From: a virus
DNA: 64,000 bases
Reading direction: 5' to 3' (one strand)
IMG/VR virus record: IMGVR_UViG_3300010399_000008
Span: 1 to 64,000 of that record
Position numbers and translations under genes: made by a program. The notes beneath the pieces were generated by a model. The model was not told the DNA's origin. It did not search any database and was given only the letters and a program-made list of their open reading frames with translations. Of the stretch, positions 54,738-63,338 are shown one piece after another (within the stretch, counting starts at the first letter, position 1; each line of letters begins with the position of its first letter).

Positions 54738-54976
54738 AACCCAGCGAACTCAACGCCCTCATCGGCGACGAAACGAAAAGTTCCGAGGAGCGCGAACAAG
54801 CGATTGCCGATAAGGCGGTTCTTATCAACCGCGTCGGCGAGAAGATTCGCAGCATGCGCGACGGCGGAAAACTCACCGGGCAATTGTTCGCCGATTTCCG
54901 TGAGTCGCTGTACTCCATTCCCGAGGACGACAGGGAGGCGGCGGTTGACGCGAAGATAGCCGAACTGGGGCAATGA
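54734..54976 (+). CDS. Unknown small helical protein
   Basis: 80 residues in a four-gene coupled run. SELNALIGDETKSSEEREQA and IADKAVLINRVGEKIRSMRD with acidic, alpha-helical composition. Function unknown. Confidence 0.66.
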   Translation: MKPSELNALIGDETKSSEEREQAIADKAVLINRVGEKIRSMRDGGKLTGQLFADFRESLYSIPEDDREAAVDAKIAELGQ

Positions 54977-54979
54977 CCA

Positions 54980-55636
54980 ATGTACGTCTCAGATGCTCGA
55001 AAAGAATTTGTTCTGCAATTGATGGTTCAGTGCGGAGTTGGAATTGATCAATGGACACCAGAACTGATCTCGAAAGTCACCATCACAGCCAACGCCTTGG
55101 CGGACGGAATAGCGAGCGAGGATTGCATGGGAACCAGTAAGCAATACGCGATCGACGAGACGACCATCATCTTCGGCGGGGAGGTTGGCGACGATATCGC
55201 GTGGGGTTGCGCCGCACTGGCCAACGGTGCCGGCCGTCAATCATCTCTCAAGGATCTTGGCGCGGGCACAACCGCTCGCAGCGACCGATTCCATTACCGG
55301 ATCAAGTCGGATGGATGGCAGGCAACCCCGGCAATTCCGAACACGCTGGACATTCACATCAAAACCAGCGACGGGACGACTCCCGACAATGACGACGGGC
55401 TAACCGATGCAGCAGTTTCGGCCATCGACAAGCTCTTAAACCTGGATTTTATCGATGAGATCGTTTGCGACGAGGCTGCTGCGAATATCCCCGCTGCGAC
55501 CGAGGGCTACTTGTTCATTCCTCAGCGACACGTCGGATTTGTCGCATGGAATCGTGGAGGGTCGGCACTCAAGAACTCGACCGCATCCGTCAAGCTCTAC
55601 CTCACACCCCGGCCGCTCCAGCAGCAAGCCTCATGA
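54980..55636 (+). CDS. Probable structural protein
   Basis: 218 residues. Helical start (DARKEFVLQLMVQCGVGIDQ, ELISKVTITANALADGI) then beta-rich body (ETTIIFGGEVGDDIAWGCAA, YRIKSDGWQATPAIPNTLDI, YLFIPQRHVGFVAWNRGGSA). Position before a LamG-type protein suggests a fibre or collar part. Overlaps the next by four bases. Confidence 0.68.
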   Translation: MYVSDARKEFVLQLMVQCGVGIDQWTPELISKVTITANALADGIASEDCMGTSKQYAIDETTIIFGGEVGDDIAWGCAALANGAGRQSSLKDLGAGTTARSDRFHYRIKSDGWQATPAIPNTLDIHIKTSDGTTPDNDDGLTDAAVSAIDKLLNLDFIDEIVCDEAAANIPAATEGYLFIPQRHVGFVAWNRGGSALKNSTASVKLYLTPRPLQQQAS

Positions 55637-56451
55637 TCGTTGTTTGCAAATCACGATGCGAGAAAGGCGGACAGATCCTTGATGTCCGCCAGCCGGTCAA
55701 CATGCGCATTGCTAATCGGCTCGGGATTGTGTCGTGGTGGACTTCATTCGGCAGTGGCGGCAATCGTTTTAGGGATTTGATGCGGCGAAATCACGGAACA
55801 TTGAACGGCGGCATGTCCCACAGGTCACCGGCTGGCCGAAGGGGTGGTTATGGCTCGTTCTATTTTGATGAGGTCAACGACTATATTCGCGTGTCCCACA
55901 ACAGCACGTTGTCGATTACAAGTGCCATCACGCTGCTGTGCTGGGTAAACCCGGCAAGTGTTCCGGGTGGCTCGGAGCAACACCGACTCGTGAGTAAAGG
56001 TGTCGACAAATACGTTTTATTCTTTGACCCGTTATCACTGGTTCCTCAATTCTACCTGTCTGGAGTTAGCACGTCTCAGTTCTCGTTTACTGCTGGAGCA
56101 ACTATTGGAAAGTGGTCGCTACTTGGTGCCTCATATGATGCGAATGGCGGAACGAATAACCGCCGAACGTACATGAACGGAAAGCTCGACAGACAAGCAT
56201 CTCACACGGGGAGCATTTCGACCGACACAGTGGATCTGACGATAGGCGCGTATCATACCGGCTCATCTTTTATGAGCGGATATATGGACGACATCGTTAT
56301 CGCCAGCCGTCCGTGGACGAGTCGAGAGCACCTATGGTGGTACAACGATTCAGTCCATGGGCACCCAAAGATGCTGAATTGGATTGAAGATGGCGGGCAC
56401 TCGGCGACTGGAAATCGGCGACGGCGATTCATGATGGCTTGTGCAGAATGA
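55633..56451 (+). CDS. LamG/concanavalin-like tail fibre candidate
   Basis: 272 residues. Starts IVVCKSRCEKGGQILDVRQP, then a LamG-3 pattern: GSFYFDEVNDYIRVSHNSTL, SITSAITLLCWVNPASVPGG, GKWSLLGASYDANGGTNNRR, YMNGKLDRQA, GYMDDIVIASRPWTSREHLW. Such domains bind glycans or surface polymers and often sit on fibres. ATGA overlap with the previous gene. Confidence 0.82.
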   Translation: MIVVCKSRCEKGGQILDVRQPVNMRIANRLGIVSWWTSFGSGGNRFRDLMRRNHGTLNGGMSHRSPAGRRGGYGSFYFDEVNDYIRVSHNSTLSITSAITLLCWVNPASVPGGSEQHRLVSKGVDKYVLFFDPLSLVPQFYLSGVSTSQFSFTAGATIGKWSLLGASYDANGGTNNRRTYMNGKLDRQASHTGSISTDTVDLTIGAYHTGSSFMSGYMDDIVIASRPWTSREHLWWYNDSVHGHPKMLNWIEDGGHSATGNRRRRFMMACAE

Positions 56452-57425
56452 TCCTAGCAAAACTATCAACTGCGATAACAATTGAGTTCGGTCCCGTACT
56501 GGACGCGGACGGGGCGACTTACGACAGCGCCGTCGTGGCTGACGTGAAGATCTGCAAGAACAATGGGACTCCTGCTGCGCTCAATGGTTCGGCTACGTTG
56601 ACGCTAACGAGTCTCGGAAAGTATGAACTCTTTCTGACAGCCGCAGACATTTCGGCCGTGGGATTCGCAACCATCGTGTTGGATAAGACGACATACATTG
56701 CTCCGCCGCGTGATCTGAATGTCCTTCCGGCTCAAGTGTACAATTCGCTAGTTGGTGGAACCGATACCCTCGATGTTACTGTAGCCGATGGTGGATTGTC
56801 CTTATCGAGCATCCCGTGGAATGCTGCCTGGGACGCAGAGATTGAGAGTGAGGTAACGGATGCGATCCTAGTGGCTGGCCTTTATTTAGCGGTCGGTACT
56901 GTCGATTCGTCAACCGCCACAACGGTGGACGTTGGTTTATCCATGCCGAATTCAGGAGTAAATCTCGTCGGTAATAGGCTTGTTATTCGCAGTGGCACGG
57001 GAGTATATCAATCTCGAAGAATCACCGCTGTTGCATCCACGACATTCACCGTAGACATTCCCTGGACCTCTAATCCCGCCAATGGAGATACGTATTCGAT
57101 TCTTCCCGGTGGCGCGGCGGATCTATCTAACACAACTGTGAAAATAAATTCCGGCATTACGAAGAACACGGCACTTGCCAATTTAGAGTTCTTCATGGCA
57201 TCGTCGTCGGATCACTTAACCGGTAAGACTGGTTTGACGATCACGGCGGAAAGGTCGATTGATGGCGGAGCGTTTGCGCCATGCACGAACGCCGCGGCAG
57301 AGGTATCAGCAGGTCTGTACAAGATTGACCTCAGCGCGGCTGACCTAAACGGTGATGTCGTGACATTCAAGTTCACAGGAACGGGGGCCGATCCGCGGCT
57401 GATAACTTTCAGGCCAACGCCATGA
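56448..57425 (+). CDS. Large beta-rich fibre-type protein
   Basis: 325 residues, ATGA overlap. Ile/Thr/Val-rich, with ADGATYDSAVVADVKICKNN, GKYELFLTAADISAVGFATI, a central linker and a second similar domain (TGLTITAERSIDGGAFAPCT, GLYKIDLSAADLNGDVVTFK). The two domains appear related, an internal repeat. Tail fibre or baseplate role is likely, binding target unknown. Confidence 0.75.
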   Translation: MILAKLSTAITIEFGPVLDADGATYDSAVVADVKICKNNGTPAALNGSATLTLTSLGKYELFLTAADISAVGFATIVLDKTTYIAPPRDLNVLPAQVYNSLVGGTDTLDVTVADGGLSLSSIPWNAAWDAEIESEVTDAILVAGLYLAVGTVDSSTATTVDVGLSMPNSGVNLVGNRLVIRSGTGVYQSRRITAVASTTFTVDIPWTSNPANGDTYSILPGGAADLSNTTVKINSGITKNTALANLEFFMASSSDHLTGKTGLTITAERSIDGGAFAPCTNAAAEVSAGLYKIDLSAADLNGDVVTFKFTGTGADPRLITFRPTP

Positions 57426-57661
57426 TTATCGATGCCATCAGTGGAGAAATGTACGGAGGAACGCATTACTTGCATGGTGGTGCGAAGGCGTGGGTGTGGG
57501 GAGGGAGTGTGTTAGCCGGACCATTGTCTGGTGCGTTGCTATGCGGCTCGGTGAGCGTGGAGCCATTGCTCATGGGGACGAGTAGCGTCAGTCCGTACCT
57601 GATTGGAGAGACGACGGTAACGCCATTGCTGACGGGTGACGTGGAGATTGTGGAATGCTGA
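57422..57661 (+). CDS. Small repeat-rich protein
   Basis: 79 residues. A run of short beta repeats (VLAGPLSGALLCGSVSVEPL, LMGTSSVSPYLIGETTVTPL, LTGDVEIVEC) with a period of about 12, resembling a stacked beta-arch. Possibly a fibre tip or chaperone. Overlaps its neighbours. Confidence 0.66.
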   Translation: MIIDAISGEMYGGTHYLHGGAKAWVWGGSVLAGPLSGALLCGSVSVEPLLMGTSSVSPYLIGETTVTPLLTGDVEIVEC

Positions 57662-57876
57662 CAAGTAGACCATGCGTGTTGACTGGCGAAGTGCCAGAGG
57701 CTCACGATCCGAAGAAGAAGATTATTGTGCATCTGACTGGCGAAGGTCCGCACCGATCATTCTTACTCGGAGACAAAGTGTCCATGTTGCTTAATGAATT
57801 GCCTCACATTGGCACCGTGGAAAGCATCACCGACTCAGATGTGGTGTTGACACTTGTACGCGAAGAATCGAACTAA
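57655..57876 (+). CDS. Unknown small protein
   Basis: 73 residues. LTSRPCVLTGEVPEAHDPKK then GEGPHRSFLLGDKVSMLLNE and GTVESITDSDVVLTLVREE. Small beta barrel-like pattern. No family recognised. Confidence 0.64.
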   Translation: MLTSRPCVLTGEVPEAHDPKKKIIVHLTGEGPHRSFLLGDKVSMLLNELPHIGTVESITDSDVVLTLVREESN

Positions 57877-58397
57877 TGAGTGGCATTATCTACATCGGGA
57901 TCGACAACGACGTGATTCTTGACGAACTCAAGAACAGCCGAACCGATGCGTTCGCAAACTCGGCTACCGTCACGTTCACGCTCTACCGCCTACTCTGCAA
58001 GGATGCCGTGACTACCGCACTGAGCACGACGATCGTCTCCGCTGGTGAGCCGTTCGTCTCGGGTGACGCAGCACGCTCAGTCGTGGTACTGGGTGCAGCA
58101 GCCAATGGTGGAGACTTGCGAACCACGATTGCCACCTACACGGACACAGGACACGTCATCCTCACCGCCGCGCCGAGCGCGACGACTACCAATACCGAGG
58201 TACGTATCTCCGTAACTGACGCAACAGCGATCACCATGAGCTATGTAGCGGCCAGTGATGGCCAGTATCGAGGCACAATCGACGAGGGAGTGGTACTGCA
58301 GAACGGAGCAACGTACTGGATCGAAATCAGTGCCGACGCAGGTAGCGACGTAAAGGACTTCCGGTCGTTTGACGTGGTAGCTCAGTACAGGCAATAA
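57876..58397 (+). CDS. Structural/fibre-type protein
   Basis: 173 residues. Beta-rich: IIYIGIDNDVILDELKNSRT, FTLYRLLCKDAVTTALSTTI, TEVRISVTDATAITMSYVAA, GVVLQNGATYWIEISADAGS. Resembles the domain type seen in 56448-57425. Last of the structural-type block. ATG overlaps the previous stop. Confidence 0.68.
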   Translation: MSGIIYIGIDNDVILDELKNSRTDAFANSATVTFTLYRLLCKDAVTTALSTTIVSAGEPFVSGDAARSVVVLGAAANGGDLRTTIATYTDTGHVILTAAPSATTTNTEVRISVTDATAITMSYVAASDGQYRGTIDEGVVLQNGATYWIEISADAGSDVKDFRSFDVVAQYRQ

Positions 58398-58400
58398 GGA

Positions 58401-58571
58401 ATGACGAGCGAAGAAGTCTATCACCGCTGGCTACTGGAATGCGTGCTCATTAAGTGCTGGACGACGCTCAAGTGTGCAAAGGAGCTTGGCGCTGATCCAA
58501 GACAGGTCCGATTTGATTTAGACGCTGCACTTGCTGCATTGCCAAGGGTTAATCGCACAACTGGTAAGTGA
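58401..58571 (+). CDS. Small helical DNA-binding-like protein
   Basis: 56 residues; AAGGA before the ATG. EEVYHRWLLECVLIKCWTTL then KCAKELGADPRQVRFDLDAA. May be an HTH-containing protein acting near the terminase. Three bases before the HNH gene. Confidence 0.58.
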   Translation: MTSEEVYHRWLLECVLIKCWTTLKCAKELGADPRQVRFDLDAALAALPRVNRTTGK

Positions 58572-58574
58572 TAC

Positions 58575-58985
58575 ATGCCAAACGCATTACCCACAGCGTG
58601 TCGCTGTGGAGGTAAGAGGATCAATGGGACATGCGACAGGTGCGGTGCAGGGCCGCATACCCCACACCACAGAACTACTAAGCAACGAGGTTACGGCAGC
58701 GACTGGAAGCGGCTCAGTAAGCGGATAGCACATGAGCAGCCATTGTGCGTCGTATGCCTCATGCTAGGGAGATACACAGCGACACAGCACAGGCACCACA
58801 TTCAGAAGATCAAGGATGCGCCTGACAAGAGGCTCGATAGAAACAACGTCCTGAGCGTATGTGCAACGCACAACAACGAGCTAGACGCGATGTACGAGAG
58901 GAATCGAGTGGGATACGACAAATGGATTGATGCGATCAGGGACGCGATGAAGGCACGAAACGGAATTACCACCGGGGGAGTGTAG
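58575..58985 (+). CDS. HNH endonuclease next to the terminase
   Basis: 136 residues. N-terminal zinc ribbon (CRCGGKRINGTCDRCGAG), then RGYGSDWKRLSKRIAHEQPL, CVVCLMLGRYTATQHRHHIQ and NNVLSVCATHNNELDAMYE: HNH core with both Cys and His. HNH proteins often sit beside terminase genes and aid DNA cleavage in packaging. Confidence 0.9.
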   Translation: MPNALPTACRCGGKRINGTCDRCGAGPHTPHHRTTKQRGYGSDWKRLSKRIAHEQPLCVVCLMLGRYTATQHRHHIQKIKDAPDKRLDRNNVLSVCATHNNELDAMYERNRVGYDKWIDAIRDAMKARNGITTGGV

Positions 58986-59048
58986 ATTGTGGCGCCGAAC
59001 GCGCCGGGCGACCGTCGCTCTGGCGCGAGAGCATTTTCAGTGAAAATG
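58986..59048 (+). promoter_or_regulatory. GC-rich hairpin and dyad upstream of the small terminase
   Basis: GGCGC/GCGCC (58991-59005) and a perfect dyad CATTTTCA-G-TGAAAATG (59032-59048) lie directly before the small terminase (ATG 59059). Positions like this often hold operators or packaging sites (pac/cos). Role not proven. Confidence 0.4.
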
Positions 59049-59058
59049 GGTAGTTTCG

Positions 59059-59451
59059 ATGTCAGGTAACAACAGAAGCGGCCGAAAGCCGGAAACGCCG
59101 GTGGATTCGCTGGACCCGAAAGATGTTCCGGTGAAGCCGAGCGGCATGTCGTCCGAGGCTCGCAAGTTTTGGGACCGGTACATCGTCAAGGCGAAGCACC
59201 TGCGGAGAGCAGACACGGCACTGGCACAGGCATGCGCAGAATCGTGGGGGCTATACCGTCAGGCGTTTGAGTTGGCGAACACACGACCGATCGACAAAGA
59301 CGCCAGAATCGCAGTCACCCAGTATTTCACGCAATGGAAGACAGCGCTCGAGCGGTTGGCACTAGACCCTCTCGGGAGAATTCGCGCAGGGAAAAATACA
59401 GTACGACCAGACACAAAGAATCCGTTAGGAGAATTTGGCATTGTCGGCTAA
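59059..59451 (+). CDS. terS: Terminase small subunit, P27-like
   Basis: 130 residues. Basic start (NNRSGRKPETPVDSLDPKDV), then MSSEARKFWDRYIVKAKHLR, ADTALAQACAESWGLYRQAF and a C-terminal AGKNTVRPDTKNPLGEFGIV. Fits the P27-type small terminase that recognises packaging DNA. Overlaps the large terminase by 17 bases. Confidence 0.88.
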   Translation: MSGNNRSGRKPETPVDSLDPKDVPVKPSGMSSEARKFWDRYIVKAKHLRRADTALAQACAESWGLYRQAFELANTRPIDKDARIAVTQYFTQWKTALERLALDPLGRIRAGKNTVRPDTKNPLGEFGIVG

Positions 59452-61234
59452 GAGTCTTGAGCAATTGAAGATTGACGTGAAACGCAACGGGTGGCCGTGG
59501 CCAATCGAACACCCGAACGATGAGCGTGCTCTGCTGGATGGCTGCTATCCAGACTTTCAAGCTGCTGAGAGAGTGCGAAACTTCTTTAAGAAATGTTTGT
59601 TTCTCCCAAAACGACAACGTGTAGATGAAGACGACGAGAATCAGTCGAGCAGAGTTCAGCCTTTCCACCTCCTCGACTGGTGGTATCGGGACATCATTGC
59701 GCAACTGTTTGGCTGGAAGCAGCGTGATGGCCGTCGGCGGTACGATAAGGGATTTATCACCACGGCTAAGAAGAGCGCGAAATCAACCGTACTCGCTGGA
59801 CTACCTCTGTACATGATCCTTGCCGATGGTGAAGAAGAGGCAGAAGCCTACTCAGCAGCAGTCGACCGCGATCAGGCATCATTGATTTTCGTCAAGACAC
59901 TTCGCGCCGTTCGACTTTCTCCATATCTAAAGAAGATTTGCCGCGAACAAGAGACCAAAAAGATTATTCGCCACGATGCGAGCGGTTCGTGGTACGAAGC
60001 AATCAGCAGTGACGCCGACAGTACCGAAGGGAAGAACCCTCACTTGCTAATTGTGGACGAGGCGCACGTTGTCCGTGATCGGCAGTTTATTGATTCACTC
60101 ATGTACGGTGACATTGTTCGCAGTCAGCCGTTACTGCTGTTCATTACCACAGCCGGCGACGACGAACAGACGGTTGGCTTTGAAGAGTACGAGGCCGCCA
60201 AGGCATTGCTCAATCCAAACGATCCGTACTACGTGCAGTCGGTATTTGCGTACATCGCGGAGGCATCTGACCCGCAAGCATGGGATGATCCAAAATCGTG
60301 GCTTGAGGCAAACCCAAGCCTCCGTGGTGAAGTAGACGACCTGAGACCGCGGCAAGGCGGAGATCTTCCAGCGACACCGCGAGTCATCGGCAGCATCGAG
60401 AAATTGCACGCCAAGTTACTCGAAGCGAAGCAGACTCCCAGGAAGAAGCGGAAGTTCATCCGGTACATCTGTAACCGCTGGATTATGGAATCGGAAGAAA
60501 CTTGGCTTGACCCAGATTCATGGGATTTATGTGGTGACAAGATTCCGTCGCACATCGGAGAACCGTGCTGGTGCGGGCTTGATTTATCCACGCACCGCGA
60601 CCTGACAGCCCTGTGTCTTGCATTTTGGAACGACGATGACGGGCTGGATTTGCTTTGGAAGTTTTGGACACCGAAGGCCCGTCTGAAAAAGCACGAGGAC
60701 GAGTGGCGAGTGCCGTTGCGGATGTGGGTAGAAGATGGATGGGTAGAGGCGACAGACGGCGAAAAGGTCGACTATGCCTATGTGCGCCGGGCGATCAGCG
60801 GCGCCATGTTCAATCCAGACGGTTCAAGAAGGCCGGATACGTTCAAGGAATGCGTTGCGAATCAATATTCGATCCAAGAGATTGCTTTCGACAATTGGAA
60901 CGCAACGGAGCTTTGTGAAAATGAATTGTTTGAAGCCGATGGCATTCCGGTACTCATGCACTCCCAGGGCATTGCATTGATGAATGAACCGTCCAAGCGG
61001 TTTGAGACGATGTTGCAAGAGCGGAAAATTCGACACGGAAACAATCCGGTAGCGACGTGGCAATCGCGGCACGTCATTGCTCCAGAAGACGCGAACGGCA
61101 ATATCAAACCGCATAAAAAGAAGTCTCGATGGAAGGTCGATGGTATTGTTGCGGCGGTAATGGCTGTCGGTCGAGCTACAAAGAACGTTCCGCAAGAGTC
61201 CTATTACGAATCGCATCCGCTGGAGATGGCATGA
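59435..61234 (+). CDS. terL: Terminase large subunit
   Basis: 599 residues, TTG start with TAGGAG upstream. ATPase domain: Walker A-like TTAKKSAKSTVLAGLPLYMI, Walker B HLLIVDEAHVVRDRQF, coupling motif LFITTAGDD. Nuclease domain from ~400 with CWCGLDLSTHRDLTALCLA (Asp) and a late Asp/Glu region (DGIVAAVMAVGRA). Cuts and translocates DNA into the head. Intact, followed by a small membrane protein and the portal. Confidence 0.96.
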   Translation: MALSAKSLEQLKIDVKRNGWPWPIEHPNDERALLDGCYPDFQAAERVRNFFKKCLFLPKRQRVDEDDENQSSRVQPFHLLDWWYRDIIAQLFGWKQRDGRRRYDKGFITTAKKSAKSTVLAGLPLYMILADGEEEAEAYSAAVDRDQASLIFVKTLRAVRLSPYLKKICREQETKKIIRHDASGSWYEAISSDADSTEGKNPHLLIVDEAHVVRDRQFIDSLMYGDIVRSQPLLLFITTAGDDEQTVGFEEYEAAKALLNPNDPYYVQSVFAYIAEASDPQAWDDPKSWLEANPSLRGEVDDLRPRQGGDLPATPRVIGSIEKLHAKLLEAKQTPRKKRKFIRYICNRWIMESEETWLDPDSWDLCGDKIPSHIGEPCWCGLDLSTHRDLTALCLAFWNDDDGLDLLWKFWTPKARLKKHEDEWRVPLRMWVEDGWVEATDGEKVDYAYVRRAISGAMFNPDGSRRPDTFKECVANQYSIQEIAFDNWNATELCENELFEADGIPVLMHSQGIALMNEPSKRFETMLQERKIRHGNNPVATWQSRHVIAPEDANGNIKPHKKKSRWKVDGIVAAVMAVGRATKNVPQESYYESHPLEMA

Positions 61235-61383
61235 AGCTCATCCCCGATATCCTTGGTTTTGGTGGCGCTGGACTCGTGACCTACGGTCTATACTTGTTGC
61301 ACCCATCGGCAGCGTGGATTGGTGCCGGTGCTCTGCTAGTGTTCCTTGGCGTCATGCGCAGGAAGCAGGTTCAGGCTAAATGA
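61231..61383 (+). CDS. Small membrane protein between terminase and portal
   Basis: 50 residues, ATGA overlap on both sides. Hydrophobic stretches GFGGAGLVTYGLYLLHPSAA and WIGAGALLVFLGV with a basic end (MRRKQVQAK). Similar micro-genes occur between terL and portal in some phages. Function unknown. Confidence 0.7.
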   Translation: MKLIPDILGFGGAGLVTYGLYLLHPSAAWIGAGALLVFLGVMRRKQVQAK

Positions 61384-63065
61384 TTACCGAGGCTATCGCA
61401 TCACTGTTTGAAGGATTCACGACACCGCGATTCGTCAATGCCTCGCTGGAGAATCCTGCGTACAGCCTGAACGATCCGGCTGCCTACGAATATCTCGGCG
61501 GTGGCATGAAGTCGGCGTCTGGTGTGACGGTGACGCACGAAGGCTCGCTGTCCCTTGCTCCCGTCTGGCAAGCCATCAGCCTCATCAGCGGCGACGTAGC
61601 GAAGCTTCCGAGGTATCCGTACAAGCGAATGCCGGACGACGACCGCGAGATTGACGACAAGCACCGCGCCTACGTGGCAACGTCGATTCGCTGGAACAAG
61701 CTCAAGGCGGCGTTTCTTGGCTGGCGCGATTTGATGGTGCATGCTCTCTTGTGGGGGAACGGCTACGCCTACATTTCATGGGTCAATGGCAAAGCGGAAC
61801 TTTACAATCTGCTGCCGGATCGAACCGCTCCCGAGTGGATCGAAGTCGACGACGAATCCAGTCCGCTCGGCTATCGCTTTGAGCTGGTTTACGTGACTGA
61901 GGTTGCCGGACAACTAAAGACGCTGCTGCCAAGTCAGGTACTGCACATTCGCGGCATCTCATTGGACGGGACAAAAGGCGCAGACCTCGTGAAATCGGCG
62001 CGGGACGCCTGGGGGTTGGCACTGGCGGCTCAGAACTTCATTAGCAAGTTCTTCAAGAACGGCGCCCGCATGGGTGGCACCCTGGAATTGCCAGCCGGGA
62101 TGGAAAAGAAGGCTCGCGATACGGTTGAGGATGGTTTCCGCAAGAGTTACGAGGAAGGCGACAACCCATTCAAGACAGTGATTCTTCGCGAGTCGGCGAA
62201 GTTCCACGCTGGCCAGGTTACTCCCGAGCAGGGACAAGTCAGCGATCTACGGGACATGCAGAAGCGAGAGGTTGCCAGTTATTTCAATGTCCCGCCGTCG
62301 AAGCTCGGTGTCATCGACTCGGTGAGCTACAACAGCTTCGAACAGGATAACCTTTCGTACCTGTGGGGTTGCTTGCATCACTGGCTCGCGACGATCGAAG
62401 CCGAATGCAATATGAAGTTGCTGACCGAACGGCAGCTATTGGACGACACTCACTACTTCGAGCACAACGTCAGCAAGTTCCTGCAAGCCGACTGGAAGAC
62501 TCTCAACGAAGGCTTGGCGATCATGCGCCAGAACGAAATCATCAACGCCAACGAATGGCGGCGCAAGCTGAACATGAATCGCCGCAAGGATCCTGGTGGC
62601 GAAGATTACCAGAACCCGAACACCAAGAGCGCTGAATCGCAAAAGCCACCGGAGGAGTCCGATCCAAAGAAGGACAGGAAGCCGAACACGGCAGCACATC
62701 GGGAACTGTTCGTCGACACGGTATCGAAGTCCGCAAAGCGGATGGGACACCACGTCCGTGAGCACGCCAAGGACCGTAGGAAGTTCTGCGAATGGCTCAG
62801 CAGCAATGCCAAGCGAGACCGAATCGAATACGAGCAGGCGCTCCGTCCGGTGGTCAAGGCATACACCAGCATCTTCGGCGGTGAGACGGAAACGATCTGC
62901 ACGGCTGCACAAGAGGCTTTCTTTGCCGCGGTGATTCCCGAACTGTCGGCATACATCGAAGCACCTTACGTCGCAGCCGAGTTGATCGTGAACGTGGAAA
63001 AAACAATGGATCACTTCGAAAGGTCCGCGGGCGAACGTATCGCGGCAATCATTATCAAACTATGA
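61380..63065 (+). CDS. HK97-family portal protein
   Basis: 561 residues. SLAPVWQAISLISGDVAKLP, RDLMVHALLWGNGYAYISW, LHIRGISLDGTKG, then KFHAGQVTPEQGQVSDLRDM, KREVASYFNVPPSKLG and FEQDNLSYLWGCLHHWLATI: the phage_portal (HK97 gp3) core. The C-terminal extension (residues ~440-561, basic then helical) is longer than usual. It forms the DNA entry ring. ATGA overlap with the next gene. Confidence 0.95.
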   Translation: MITEAIASLFEGFTTPRFVNASLENPAYSLNDPAAYEYLGGGMKSASGVTVTHEGSLSLAPVWQAISLISGDVAKLPRYPYKRMPDDDREIDDKHRAYVATSIRWNKLKAAFLGWRDLMVHALLWGNGYAYISWVNGKAELYNLLPDRTAPEWIEVDDESSPLGYRFELVYVTEVAGQLKTLLPSQVLHIRGISLDGTKGADLVKSARDAWGLALAAQNFISKFFKNGARMGGTLELPAGMEKKARDTVEDGFRKSYEEGDNPFKTVILRESAKFHAGQVTPEQGQVSDLRDMQKREVASYFNVPPSKLGVIDSVSYNSFEQDNLSYLWGCLHHWLATIEAECNMKLLTERQLLDDTHYFEHNVSKFLQADWKTLNEGLAIMRQNEIINANEWRRKLNMNRRKDPGGEDYQNPNTKSAESQKPPEESDPKKDRKPNTAAHRELFVDTVSKSAKRMGHHVREHAKDRRKFCEWLSSNAKRDRIEYEQALRPVVKAYTSIFGGETETICTAAQEAFFAAVIPELSAYIEAPYVAAELIVNVEKTMDHFERSAGERIAAIIIKL

Positions 63066-63328
63066 GCACAGCCAAAAAATACAATTTCCCAGTGCAGACT
63101 CCCCAGGGACCGGGCGTTGTCAGTATCTCAGCCGACGAATTCAAGCAATGCCCATGCGGCTCGGAGTTATTCCAGGTACTAAACCGAGTGGCGTGGCTCC
63201 ATCCAAGGGGCATTATCGGTGCTGAGCCGATGTGTCTGAAGGTGGAGGTTTTCGTTTGCAACACATGCGGCCGCGAGATTAGTCACAGCGACAAAACAAT
63301 CCGCGAACTACAAATCGCGACAAACTAG
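63062..63328 (+). CDS. Zinc-ribbon protein between portal and protease
   Basis: 88 residues. ADEFKQCPCGSELFQVLNRV, then EPMCLKVEVFVCNTCGREIS. Two Cys pairs form a ribbon over residues ~29-75. Similar small proteins accompany head genes in a few phages. Function unknown. Confidence 0.7.
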   Translation: MSTAKKYNFPVQTPQGPGVVSISADEFKQCPCGSELFQVLNRVAWLHPRGIIGAEPMCLKVEVFVCNTCGREISHSDKTIRELQIATN

Positions 63329-63338
63329 GAGCAGAACG

